Of a stretch of DNA of 64,000 nt, positions 11,343 through 21,120 are shown one piece after another. The stretch is from Gnomoniopsis sp. IMI 355080. Taxonomy: Eukaryota > Ascomycota > Sordariomycetes > Diaporthales > Gnomoniaceae. Location: the NCBI GenBank assembly GCA_027946555.1, contig JAPEVC010000042.1:62001-126000 (forward strand), given 5' to 3'. Under the pieces are notes generated by a model that searched no databases, was not told the origin of the DNA, and was given only the letters and a program-made list of their open reading frames with translations. The first letter of the stretch is position 1. Every line of letters begins with the position of its first letter. Both the position numbers and the translations under genes were made by a program.

Positions 11343-12973
11343 ATGGAGAAGCAGACACGACCAGCCATTCCGTCAAGACCACGGCCCGGACTCTCGCTCC
11401 GTAATGCTGTTACCGTGACCAGCGCCCTACTGTCGGTGCTTTCCTTGACTTATTATTTCCAACTTCGCCCTGGGCTTCTGGGATCCCAGAGAACAGCTGC
11501 TTCGGTTTTTGACAAGGTGCAAGAATGTGCTATCCACAATCTACATCAAGACTTGTCCTTTCTGGACCAAGCCAAGCCCATCGAATCGGACGAGTTCATC
11601 GAGCGAACAGATCGCCTAGCTCAAGCTCTTTCAGACTCAAATATTGACGCATTCGTTCTTGAGCCAGGCTATACATTTCAGTATGAAGCATCATCCACCG
11701 CTGGAACATATCACAGGAAGCTAACGGAAGCAAAGATATTACGCCAATATTTCACAGGTAGATTGGGAGCCTTGGGAACCGGAAGAACGACCATTTCTGA
11801 TGGTCGTCATGCCGGAGGCGTCTCTCACCACCGGAGAAATCAAGGCAAGGACGGCGTTTCTCTCTCCTCACTTTGAAGAGGGCCGAGTCCGCATGCTCGG
11901 AATTCCTAGTCGTGATTCCGAGCTTGATATCATAACTTGGGAGGAGCACTGGAATCCGTACACCACCCTCCTCAAATCTCATCTCTTCAAAGATTTTGGG
12001 CACCAGCCGAGGCTCATGATGGACGAAGAAATTCGTGACTATATTGTCCGTGGTCTCGATGCAGCTGGATTCAATACAGTCGGACTGAACCCTGCCGTCG
12101 AGTTGGTGAAGCAGCAGAAGACGCCCGCAGAAGTTGAGTTGATCCGGGCCGTGAACACTGGCACGGTGGAGGCAGTACGAGCAATGAGGCCCTGTCTGGT
12201 GCCAGACTTGACCGAGAATGAGGTGACAGACATCCTCAATAATGCGCTGCTGTCAATTGGGTTCTCCCTCTTCTTCAACATCGTGCTGTTTGAGGAGCAT
12301 GGTGCCCTCCCACACGGCGGCTTCGTGACTGGTTTCAAGAAACTGACGTTCGAGACAATGATTGTCATAGACGTGGGTGCCCACAATCTGGGATACTCGT
12401 CAGATATCTGCCGCAGTTTTTTCATTGATCCCCCGAAGCCGAACCACACAGGCCACAGTTTGCTGGACACCCTCAAGGTCATGCTGGGTTTTGAGAAAGC
12501 GCCGATCGACGCAGAATGGACACCAACAGACCCAAAGCTGCACGCAGAGAAATTGCATGTGTGGGATGTTGTTCTTGATGCCCAGACCGCAGCAGCCAGG
12601 GCTTTCCAACCAAATGCCACAGCCGCCAGCGTCGATGTAGCTGCAAGGTCGATCATTGAGAGTGCTGGGTACGGGCATGGCTTTACGCATCGTCTCGGAC
12701 ACGGCATCGGGATCAAAGGTCAGATCTCCCGCCTTAAACACCAGTACTAAATTATATTACTAACGCACTACACATGCAGCCCACGAGTCTCCGTATCTTA
12801 ACAAATGGAACACGGAGACTTTCCTCCAGCCGGGGATGACTTTCACCAACGAGCCGGGAATCTACCTAGAGAATCGATTTGGCGTGCGCCACGAGGACAT
12901 TTACCTCGTCAGGACTGATGGAGAAGCCGAGCTTCTTTCTGGAAGGAGAGCGCGAGGGCCTTATGAACCCTAA
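11343..12973 (+). CDS. Membrane-anchored Xaa-Pro aminopeptidase (M24)
   Basis: Creatinase/prolidase-fold metallopeptidase predicted to cleave Xaa-Pro bonds. Exons 11343..11680, 11736..12718 and 12780..12973 (introns 55 and 61 nt). The first intron uses a CAAAG acceptor, which restores the frame into QYYANISQVDWEPWEPEERP, a conserved creatinase-N block. Near residues 17-40 a single hydrophobic stretch after a basic N-terminus suggests a type II membrane anchor or signal anchor. Metal ligands are all present: the two Asp in IDVGAHNLGYSSDICRSF, His in HRLGHGIGI, Glu in TNEPGIY and Glu in RHEDIYLV. Converges with the small membrane protein gene ending at 12990, only 16 bp away. Confidence 0.92.
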
Positions 12974-12989
12974 ACATATCGGCCTGCCT

Positions 12990-13532
12990 TCACAGTCCAA
13001 ACAGCTTCAGCAACGCCATCAATCCCCACCCGACTGACAGGCCATCCAAGAGTCCGATAATCTCCATGCTCTGCTGGATAGCGGCATTGTACTGATCGAG
13101 AAGGGGCACATTGGCCTTGGTAGCCCAGAATTTCTCCATGTACCGCGCCGTGCCAAAGCGCAAGGCAACGGCCAGTATGGCGGGCCAAATTGATCGCCAG
13201 GGCGCAACGAAGACACTGTCACCGGAAGAGACAAAGAGCGAGTAGTTGATTCCAGAGAAGAGCGAGGTGAGGCACTTGGAGCTGGTCAGTACACTCATGA
13301 TACGCGTAGTGGCTCAGACCTGCAAGGCGACAGTACTCACCGAGATAAAGCCTGCTCCTATCGTGTAGCGCGTATCCCAGAGGCGTGCCTTGGCCGTGTT
13401 GCTCCAATCTGCTGCTTTCTCTGCTCTCTTCTCGTACTTCTTGATGTTTGAGATGGACGTGAGAGACTGTGTCAACGCATAGCCGCTGACCAAGTCGAGA
13501 ATGATTGCGAGTAAGCCAGTCGGAAAGAACAT
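12990..13532 (-). CDS. Small unidentified membrane protein
   Basis: I do not recognise the family. Two exons, 13532..13341 and 13274..12990, joined by a 66-nt intron (GTGAGT, branch CTGAC, acceptor CCAAG), give 158 residues starting MFFPTGLLAI. The start was chosen because upstream in-frame codons contain no ATG. Three or four hydrophobic segments are visible: residues 3-20, about 60-80, the region around SIWPAILAVALRFG, and the C-terminus GLSVGWGLMALLKLFGL. Between the first two lies a basic/polar loop with KKYEKRAEKAADW. The clean splice and sensible hydropathy argue for a real gene. Peroxisomal or mitochondrial membrane location would be a guess. Confidence 0.72.
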
Positions 13533-13939
13533 GGCGGGCTTAGGCTGGTGATGTGATGCTGGTGTCCTGGGAAGAGGTGGATGATCTATCAACGTAGCGG
13601 GAGATGTATTCTAACTCTTTCAGAGCGGCATAGGCAGTGAAGGGATGATTAGGGATTTAGGCATTAATACAAAAGCAAATTCGTTGTTGCTAAACTATCG
13701 AGTTTCTTCCAACCATGTTCTTGAACTTCTGCTTCTACCGATGAGTGACGTCACCCATTCCTTCCCCTGCTACTCTGCATCCTAAGCAGCATCACTATAT
13801 CGAAGGATTGACTGTGAATCCTCAACGTGCAGAGTGCGTTACATTTTTCATACAGATGAAAAGTTGTGATAAGCGAGCTTGTCGTCTTGGATCTTGAGAC
13901 ACGGTATATTAATATGTTTAATTGTAACAATACATCGCA
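13533..13939. other. Intergenic upstream of the membrane protein gene
   Basis: About 0.4 kb, AT-rich, no ORF with protein character. It should contain the promoter of the gene starting at 13532 and the 5' flank of the tRNA. Confidence 0.4.
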
Positions 13940-13944
13940 GCGGG

Positions 13945-13976
<32 letters not shown>

Positions 13977-14029
13977 TCCGACTCCAGTTCTAAATCTGAA
14001 GGTCGTGTGTTCAATCCACACTCACCGCA
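13940..14029 (+). tRNA. tRNA-Phe (GAA) with 17-nt intron
   Basis: Cloverleaf read directly. Acceptor arm GCGGGGA pairs with TCACCGC and a discriminator A at 14029; D arm GCTC..GAGC; anticodon stem TCAGA/TCTGA with loop CTGAAGA (anticodon GAA at 13973-13975); T arm GTGTG-TTCAATC-CACAC. A 17-nt intron occupies about 13977..13993, just 3' of G37, the standard position. Acceptor pair 5:68 is a G-A mismatch. CCA is not encoded, as expected in a nuclear gene. Confidence 0.95.
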
Positions 14030-14510
14030 GTCTTTTTGGTCTTGATGAATGTGTATTCCTTTTTGCAGAATTCGCTCCGTTGCTGAATGAAACAAGGAAA
14101 ATACGTACCTAGCTAAATGGGTGGCGGCATGTGTGTCAGAAGCGTACGAAGTGTGTGCTGTTTATTCACGGTCTTGAGTTTCTTCGGTTCCCGGTTGAAG
14201 TCAAAAAGGTCTTCTGTGGATGTGATCACCCCCCGGTCGGACTTTCACGAAGCAGCACGGACAGACAGCACAAAGAGTATCGCCCCGTTACGGGGAAGAA
14301 GGTGGCGAGGCGGCATACCGTCAACACATCGAGCAAGTTGAGAACATTAGAGCTTAGAAAGCTTGCTCGATGAAGCATAACGACTCCCTCGGTGCGGTCT
14401 GGCTGGGGCTGAAATGCTTGAAATCTTATACTCTGGTATTTTATAGGTGACTGAAACAAGCTGACCCGGAGTCATGTCCGGATACCCCCGTATTTGTGTT
14501 TGCTTCTGCT
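14030..14510. other. Intergenic between tRNA and DUF726 gene
   Basis: About 0.5 kb with no gene seen; includes the tRNA 3' flank (a T5 run at 14032-14036 could end Pol III transcription) and the 3' UTR of the gene on the minus strand. Confidence 0.45.
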
Positions 14511-16706
14511 TTATGGAGTGTCTCCTTGTGGCAGCTTTTGGCCCTCGGGCATTTGTCTCTCGGTCGACGATGACTTGGACCGACTGGGCATCTTGCTACC
14601 CACCCACTCGATGGCTTGTGTTGCCGTACTCTTTTGTTCAACTTCTTTTTCCATCTCATCAGCCTCCTCCTCGGCCGACTTTTTCTCGGCCGCGCTCTTC
14701 TCGCGGGCCTCTTTGTCTTCGGCCTCTTGACGCTTCAGCTTCTTCATCTGTAGCTCCACAAGCGCAGCATCAATATCCTCCAGATCAAGTTTCTGGAGAA
14801 TCGAGCCGACGAGGAAACGGTACTGTGTATGCCCCTCGACCAAGTCGGACACATCCACATTCTCAATACACTGAACGTCCGGGATAGCTTGTAGTCCGGC
14901 AATACCGTACTGTAGGCTGTTTGCGCGGTAGAGGAAGGCAAGAAGATAATCCTTGGTTGAGTAGACGTTCACGACCCTTCCCGCCACGACAGAGCGTATT
15001 CGACGCCAATAGATGGGATCCGACGGCACGGGCGCACCCATCAAGCATACCGACTCGACAAGGCCAAATGCCTTGCGATTTGCGAGCTCATTCAGGCAGG
15101 AATAGATGACTCTCGCACCAAGCGAGTAGCCGATAAGCGTGACTGGACGCTCACCTTGAACTTTGTTGATGAGAGCATCAGCGAGCACTGCTCCGGCCTT
15201 CTCACTGCGGGCGACAGCAACACTGAAGGGATTGTCAATGACTCTTGCAGCCTTCGCAAGGCCGTAGGGTAGAACCAGGGCGGATGCCAAGGACGCAAAG
15301 ATAGTGCGGCTCAGGATTTCTTTTTTTGCAAAACCCCAAGCATAGCTCTTGATGTAAGTGGACAGGGCATGGCCCAATCTGAGCAATGCTTCAACTTCCC
15401 AACGCAGCGCAAATGCCTCAGTGCTGCGCCCGTCAATGACTTGCCAAGGCAAACCCACTTCGTCCTTCTCTGTGAGCCAGCCTGATATTCCAATCGCGAC
15501 TCGGAGGTGTCTTGTGTTCTTGGCATCTTGCTTGCCTTTTGAGAATAGAGACTGCTTGTTCAAGGGCATGAAAGCAAAATCTTGGACATGTTTGGCGTAC
15601 TCATCCACCATCTTTCCCGTCATCCGCCCACCGTACGCACCAAACAAAACACCCACCAGCGGAGCAGACCCGGCAAGGGCTCCCAAGTACCCGGCAGCAG
15701 CAGTTGCTCCAAGGCCCAAGCCACCCATCATACTGCCGACGCCAGCTGCTAGTAGAGGAGCTGCCAACCCTCCAGTGACGCCAATCAAGACGGCGCCAGC
15801 GACTGCACCAAGACCGACTTTCCATTTTCTCGACGAACTGTTGTCTTGGGCCTTCTTCTTGGTCTCTTCGTCGGCGTTCATCTGCTGCTTGGCCACCTCG
15901 AGTAGACCCTTGGCCGTCGACATTTCATCCTGAGCTAGCAAGTCCATGGATAGGCCTAGAGAGCTGGCCAGACGCAGCATCAAGACTCGGGACTCAGCCG
16001 GGTACGACTCCAGGCCCAACAAAATCAACAGCATGGAATGCATGATGAGGATGCGCCTGGCATCACTGAGGTTCTCGAGTGGCGTCTCCAGTGGCGGAAA
16101 AACGTGCTGCATAATGTCCTGTTCGCGGCCTTGGCTAGGTGGCTTTTCTCGACTGGTTGGACGAGAGGATGCCTTTTGTGAATGAGTGTCGTGGGCGGCG
16201 TCTCTCTGGTTGACAGCCTCCCCAACGCGTTGCAAGACCTTGTCTCGCCACTCTTCAAAGTGACTGAGGGCGGCTTCCTTCAACTCAACATTTTCCGACT
16301 TGGTGAGGTCCTTCACGCGCTTTTCCAGGGCCTTCTTTGCTTTGTCCTGTTCTTTCTGCGCGGCCTCAGACGGGGATGCTGGGTTCTCGCCGGCTAGATC
16401 TTCTTGTGTATCAGTCCGGTCTGATACGTCAATTTCGGTCTTGGGGGCCTCGACATCATCGGCGGGTTGTGCAGGTGAGCGACCAATTTTCATGGACGTG
16501 GCGACTTCGCACTTGTTGGGGTCAAAGTTATCAACAAGCTGTGTTCGCATGACTTGCATGAGATCTGCAATGAGAAGAAGAAGGCTGGCCCTGTCTTCAC
16601 TGGTTGGTAACACTGTAGTCAACGACTCCCCCTCCCCATCGCCATGGGCACCCGGGGCGTTGCCATCGCCCTTGTCGGCTAGGTTCTTCAGTTTGTTGAA
16701 CATCAT
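14511..16706 (-). CDS. DUF726 / TMCO4-like alpha/beta hydrolase membrane protein
   Basis: Intronless, 731 residues, homologous to yeast YFL034W (Mil1) and human TMCO4. The first 200 residues are charged and low-complexity with a Lys/Glu-rich helix (about 118-145). Residues 297-360 form a Gly/Ala-rich hydrophobic region predicted to insert in the membrane. The hydrolase part follows, with nucleophile elbow GYSLG (526-530) in VTLIGYSLGARVIYSCLNE, then the family block LMGAPVPSDPIYWRRIR. The last 80 residues are a Lys/Glu coiled coil followed by a Ser/Thr tail. The biochemical activity of the family is not established. The start codon is the first Met (MMFNKL); the second is equally possible. 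Confidence 0.92.
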   Translation of the reverse strand: MMFNKLKNLADKGDGNAPGAHGDGEGESLTTVLPTSEDRASLLLLIADLMQVMRTQLVDNFDPNKCEVATSMKIGRSPAQPADDVEAPKTEIDVSDRTDTQEDLAGENPASPSEAAQKEQDKAKKALEKRVKDLTKSENVELKEAALSHFEEWRDKVLQRVGEAVNQRDAAHDTHSQKASSRPTSREKPPSQGREQDIMQHVFPPLETPLENLSDARRILIMHSMLLILLGLESYPAESRVLMLRLASSLGLSMDLLAQDEMSTAKGLLEVAKQQMNADEETKKKAQDNSSSRKWKVGLGAVAGAVLIGVTGGLAAPLLAAGVGSMMGGLGLGATAAAGYLGALAGSAPLVGVLFGAYGGRMTGKMVDEYAKHVQDFAFMPLNKQSLFSKGKQDAKNTRHLRVAIGISGWLTEKDEVGLPWQVIDGRSTEAFALRWEVEALLRLGHALSTYIKSYAWGFAKKEILSRTIFASLASALVLPYGLAKAARVIDNPFSVAVARSEKAGAVLADALINKVQGERPVTLIGYSLGARVIYSCLNELANRKAFGLVESVCLMGAPVPSDPIYWRRIRSVVAGRVVNVYSTKDYLLAFLYRANSLQYGIAGLQAIPDVQCIENVDVSDLVEGHTQYRFLVGSILQKLDLEDIDAALVELQMKKLKRQEAEDKEAREKSAAEKKSAEEEADEMEKEVEQKSTATQAIEWVGSKMPSRSKSSSTERQMPEGQKLPQGDTP

Positions 16707-17613
16707 ATAGTGGAGTAGATGATGAGGAATAGAGTGTTCACATCTTGAGCTAGGACCTGGTTATCCTGATGCCCGTTGAGATATATCTGGGTCAACCGTC
16801 TTAACATCCCTAGGTAAAGGTAGATGTTTAGACTGTCAATAGTGACGGTGACTGTCTTAGCTTCCACGTCGAAAGTGATGTCATGTCATCCCTGACACAT
16901 GGGCGTCGTAGTGGGAAGGAGAAGGCATGTAAAAACAAAAAGGAAGGGTTTGGGTTAGGGCTTGTGGGTAACCCTGTGGCCTCGCACATACAAAGCGGGA
17001 ACAACCTCGTAATAACGCTTCCGTTTTGAGAGCAGTACCTAAGCAGGTATCATGACGCAGTGGCAGTAAAGATCCGACGTCTCCAGGTCTTGATTTTTCG
17101 AAAAGTAGATGCGCTCAGAACACAAAGCGTCACGCGCGATGCAGCAACAATAGAAGCGAGTCGAACCCCACTTCATCTGCAATTTGCTCGGAGGCGCAAC
17201 TCAGGCATCATGACGCAGCTCATCCTCGCCTGGCTGAGACGTGCAGCATTGACGTACGTACAGTGGCAGACCACCAACGACTTTCAGCCCCTCGCCTAAA
17301 TACAGGTCTGCCAGACTGCCCAGACCAAGATTCTCAAGACTATCCGAACTTACCTAGGTAAGGTACATGTTACTTCGTTTTCCCTGTGATGTCAGCGTTG
17401 ATATGGCAGATCCAAGATCCTGCTCACGCCTGAGGTCTCCAACAATCCTAGCACCAAGCAAATACTTGCTACAATATAATAATGGCCCACGTCTTCTCGC
17501 TGGAAGACGGGATTCTCTGACCACTCCACAACGTCAGCTTCAAATTGAATAAATCTTTCCCATATACAAATTCATCACATACCTGCATCCCTCCTACAAG
17601 TACATATTTTACC
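16707..17613. promoter_or_regulatory. Divergent promoter, DUF726 gene / Gly-His-rich gene
   Basis: 906 bp between opposed start codons. Contains one TACCTAGGTA palindrome (17351-17360), a CCTAGG at 16809, and paired ATGACGCAG words near 17052 and 17209. No small gene is convincing. Confidence 0.45.
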
Positions 17614-19228
17614 ATGGGTCTCGGAGCGAAGATCAAGGAGGCACTGCACAGTGACCATTCGACTACGACGACACAGTCCAACACAGCCAGTCACACTACA
17701 CCTGGAGCCTTCCCTAGTGATGAGCTGCCTCAGAGAAATGCCGATGGGAAGAACTATACCGCGCCTCACGGCACCGCGGTGGATGACACTATAAATCCTG
17801 GCACTCATACAGGAGCCACGTCCGGTAATTGGACGCCCCCCCACCCTTCTCCTAACCTTGCTACTACATGGGTAGAACCATAATGCTGACATCCCATTAG
17901 GGCTCACCTCGTCTGGTACACCCCGCAACAGGCTCTCCAAGGGCACCGATGATCAGGACCAAACCAAAGGCGCATACTGGGGTGATCTCTCCAAAGATGG
18001 CCACTCCGGTACCGCCGGAGACTTCCCTGACCGCACTCGTCCCGGAGAAGACACTTCTGATGCCGCAGGTCGCCAACACCGCGCCCAAGGTCACCACCAT
18101 GACCACCGCTCGGGTGACCAAGCAGTTGGTGGCGGTGTCTACGACTCCGTTCCTGCCCGAGGCAGCCACGGTGCTTCCAACAGGGATCCCACAGAAGACT
18201 CTCACTTCGGGCAGAATCTGCCTGGAACGTCCACTTCTCGTGACCATCATCTAGCCGGACAGTCCTCAGGGGGAGGTACCTTCAACTCTGTCACAGGCTC
18301 GGGAAGTCCGGGTCACCACGCTACTCGAAACACCCCAAGAGACACGGTTCACGATCCACTATCATCTGGAACCAAAGGAGTTCCACTCTCTTCAGGTCAC
18401 ACCTCAGGGGAGCATTACGATCATCAGCGCGCCGGTTTTCAGGGAGACGGTGCGTCCACAGCGCATAATGACCGTGCCGGTCACAGTCACGGGCTAGGAG
18501 CTACGGGCGCTGCCGCGGGCGCCGGCGCTGCCGCGGGATATGGGGCCCATGAGTACGGTCAACACAACAACGGGAATCCCACTCATAGTGGTAACAAGAC
18601 CTCTGGTGGTGTGCCACGCACCAGTATGCTGGACCCAGAGCCCGCCTCAAATCGTTCCAACCTGGCCGCAAGCGGACACCCCGGTTCTAGTGGCTACAAC
18701 GACGCAGAGGGCACTCGCGTTGCAGGCACTGGGGCAAACAGCAGCCCTGACCGCGACCACCGCGGAACCGCTACCCATGGTACTCACGGTACTGCCGGCT
18801 ATGGCAACGCCGCTGCGACTGGCGGCTCGGGCGTGACGGGCTACAACGACCCAACTGGGACACACGGCACCCACAACTCTCGCATTGCCAACGCGGTCGA
18901 CCCAAGGATCGACAGCGACCGTGACCACCGTGGCGCCCCTGGTGCTGCTGGTGCTGCTGGCACATCTCACATCGGCTCCGGCCCTGGGCCCTCCGCCAAC
19001 ACCGATTTTTCCGGTAATCCCTCGCATGTTAACACCAACATCGGGGCTGGTTCCGGCCCCAATTCTTCCATCTCGCCCACACAAAGTGCTTCAAGCGGGT
19101 CAGGTCAGAAACACTATGGCCCTGGTCATGAGGGAGCCAAGGTGTTGCATTCATGCCAACACTGCGGGCGGGATAATGATATCAGCCACTACTTCAACAA
19201 GGATGTGGTCTATCGTCTTGGACAGTAA
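17614..19228 (+). CDS. Gly/His-rich disordered protein with C-terminal CxxC motif
   Basis: No named family recognised. Exons 17614..17824 and 17901..19228 (intron 76 nt, GTAATT..ATTAG) give 512 residues. The N-terminus MGLGAKIKEALHSD could form a short amphipathic helix. Almost everything after it is hydrophilic, rich in Gly, His, Ser, Thr, Asp and Arg, with few hydrophobic residues, so intrinsic disorder is likely. Repeated words include DRDHRG, GYND, HGTHGT and an Ala/Gly run around ATGAAAGAGAAAGYG. The last 30 residues differ sharply: LHSCQHCGRDNDISHYFNKD, a compact CxxC segment that looks conserved. Composition recalls dehydrin or stress-hydrophilin proteins, but that is only an analogy. 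Confidence 0.82.
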
Positions 19229-19605
19229 ATTCGCGATGAAATATAGTGCCAATTAACAATTTTGTATTTAATTAATAAACAGTCCTTAACACGTCTCAGG
19301 CTTTGTGATTTCATAATCTTATGACCACCGTGTCATAGGACGTCTCTTGCGCGTTAAGGTCCCTACTATTCCTACCTAGGTACCTAGTCAACGAGTATGG
19401 ATGAGACTCGTCACTGTGGATCATATGACGAGGACCTTACATCTGCAAGATCATACAAGCCCGAAAGAGACTTATAAGACGGTGTGTTCATGAATAATGA
19501 AATGTTGAATACCCACCTAGATAGGTACCTTTTTGTCCTTCTTTTTCGCAAGACAGGGTGGGGGGTGTTCGAGGAAGACCCTAACCCTCATTCGAATCCT
19601 CCCAA
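19229..19605. other. Intergenic, 377 bp
   Basis: Holds the 3' flank of the Gly/His-rich gene and the upstream region of the next gene. A TACCTAGGTA palindrome lies at 19373-19382. Confidence 0.45.
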
Positions 19606-20211
19606 ATGGCAGGCTCTGACTTGCAGAACGAGAATTCAGCATGCAATGGTTCAACCCACACTGGCAACATGACCTCCAAAGACACACCAGAGGCCAAAGG
19701 CTCTGTTGGTGACAAATCTGATAAAGACTTTCTCCCTGAGCGCCCAATACTCCCGCCAAATGTCTCAATATTCTCTCCCAAAGACAAAGCGATCTCAAAG
19801 GCCCTGTTTGAGGGCCAGGTTTTCTCGCGTCTTACAGTCAGCTCTCGAACCGAGCCGTCAAGACTCACCGAAGCCATGAGGGCAAGCACAGTCGCCAAAC
19901 AGTCGCACTTTCTTATCCACAACAACGTGGTGCTGGTGTTCGATGCCGAGCGGGAGGGGTTTGACGACGTCAATGATGCACATCACGAGCACGTTCGGGC
20001 TGTGTGTTTGGCATTGAAGGACGCCGATATTGGCCTTGACATCGCGGGGTGCGTGTTTGACTCTGCCCAGTCGCTGCAAGCTGGATTCCAATTTGATCGG
20101 CTGAGTGATGGCGCAGTCATGGTGGTCGATATCATGAGCGGAGACGATGAAGACTCGGACGATGAAGACGGACTGAACTGCCTCTTGAAGGGCGCTGAGG
20201 CTCTTGGATGA
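19606..20211 (+). CDS. Hypothetical small acidic protein
   Basis: Intronless, 201 residues, no recognised domain. The first 50 residues are polar and probably disordered. A folded-looking core runs from about 50 to 175: Phe/Leu-patterned segments and alternating hydrophobics in SHFLIHNNVVLVFDAEREGF and in MVVDIMSGD. A Ser/Asp/Glu acidic cluster DDEDSDDEDG follows near residue 185. The frame is clean and codon use resembles neighbouring genes, so it is probably real. No signal peptide or membrane segment is seen. Confidence 0.65.
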   Translation: MAGSDLQNENSACNGSTHTGNMTSKDTPEAKGSVGDKSDKDFLPERPILPPNVSIFSPKDKAISKALFEGQVFSRLTVSSRTEPSRLTEAMRASTVAKQSHFLIHNNVVLVFDAEREGFDDVNDAHHEHVRAVCLALKDADIGLDIAGCVFDSAQSLQAGFQFDRLSDGAVMVVDIMSGDDEDSDDEDGLNCLLKGAEALG

Positions 20212-20805
20212 AGGGGCTCAATACTGGGTCAAGCACGAGTCTGGCTTGCCGTGACTGCCGTCAAAGGACAAGATACGCGTCCATAGCGGTTGCAGCCACT
20301 ACGTATTCCCCAGCGACACCCGTATAGGGTTCTCTTTGTGTGGCGGGCCCTTCTGGCAGACAAACAGACGTAGGGTGAAGCAGACCACTCGTTCTTGAAT
20401 GTGGCATGATGGATCCATGGGAACAAATCCAGCCCCAGCGAAAGGCTCGGGTTGGAGTTCGGACGGGCCCTATATGAGTGCAAAGCTTTGCTCACACCGA
20501 GAATTGTCACACGCCACCTGTTCAGGATGGAAAAGTAGCTGCTTTCCATGTGAAAGAATAATAAGTCACTCGGGTTGAAAGATCAGCTTGCACTGCCATG
20601 AATAGTATGCAATTGGTTGATTCTTTATCGACACATCTGTACACTGCGGTGCGTTTACGGGACGCGATCCCGCAAGCCCTCGCGCGATGACTGCAGCTGC
20701 CCAAATTCACGACGGCCAGGCGCTGTCACAAAGCCGCTACCAGCCCAATAGTAAGCTGTCAATGCAGCGGTCGTAAGCAACGCAGTACTGGTACACCTTC
20801 ACCAT
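20212..20805. other. Intergenic, 594 bp, no gene seen
   Basis: 3' flanks of two convergent genes. Short ORFs on the minus strand lack protein-like composition. Confidence 0.45.
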
Positions 20806-21120
20806 CTAGCTCATCTTAGCGGCGATTCCGCCGACAGCAACGACGGGTTGCTCGCTCGAGAAGTTGACGACATCCCCCATGACCTCAGCACCATGCTCGT
20901 CATTGGCCTTCTGGAAACCATCAAGTCCAGTCTCCCAGATCAACGTTGCCTGTACCGAGTAGGGTCCCTGGGATGGGCGGAGATCGGTGACGTACCACTG
21001 CTTCAGGCCGTGGGGGCCCCATCGTTTCGATACGAGAGGCATGTGTGACTTCAAATAATAGTCCATATCGAACTTGGCGCCTTCTTTGGCCGGGTAGAGA
21101 ACGGTGACGGTCAGAGACAT
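20806..21120 (-). CDS. EthD-like dimeric alpha-beta barrel protein
   Basis: Intronless, 104 residues. Matches the EthD family of small dimeric ferredoxin-like barrels: MSLTVTVLYP opens strand 1, followed by FDMDYYLKSHMPLVSKRWGP, where the YY..HMPL block is diagnostic. The C-terminal half carries a Trp/Phe-rich segment (IWETGLDGFQKA) and the strand ending QPVVAVGG. EthD was named from bacterial ethyl tert-butyl ether degradation; fungal homologues have no settled function, and many cluster with catabolic or polyketide genes. No such cluster is visible here. Length is typical of the family. Confidence 0.88.
   Translation of the reverse strand: MSLTVTVLYPAKEGAKFDMDYYLKSHMPLVSKRWGPHGLKQWYVTDLRPSQGPYSVQATLIWETGLDGFQKANDEHGAEVMGDVVNFSSEQPVVAVGGIAAKMS

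Noticed and set aside
16946..16960. TTAGGG-like telomere sequence
   Set aside because: Only a single TTAGGG with a degenerate neighbour; no array, and the position is internal.
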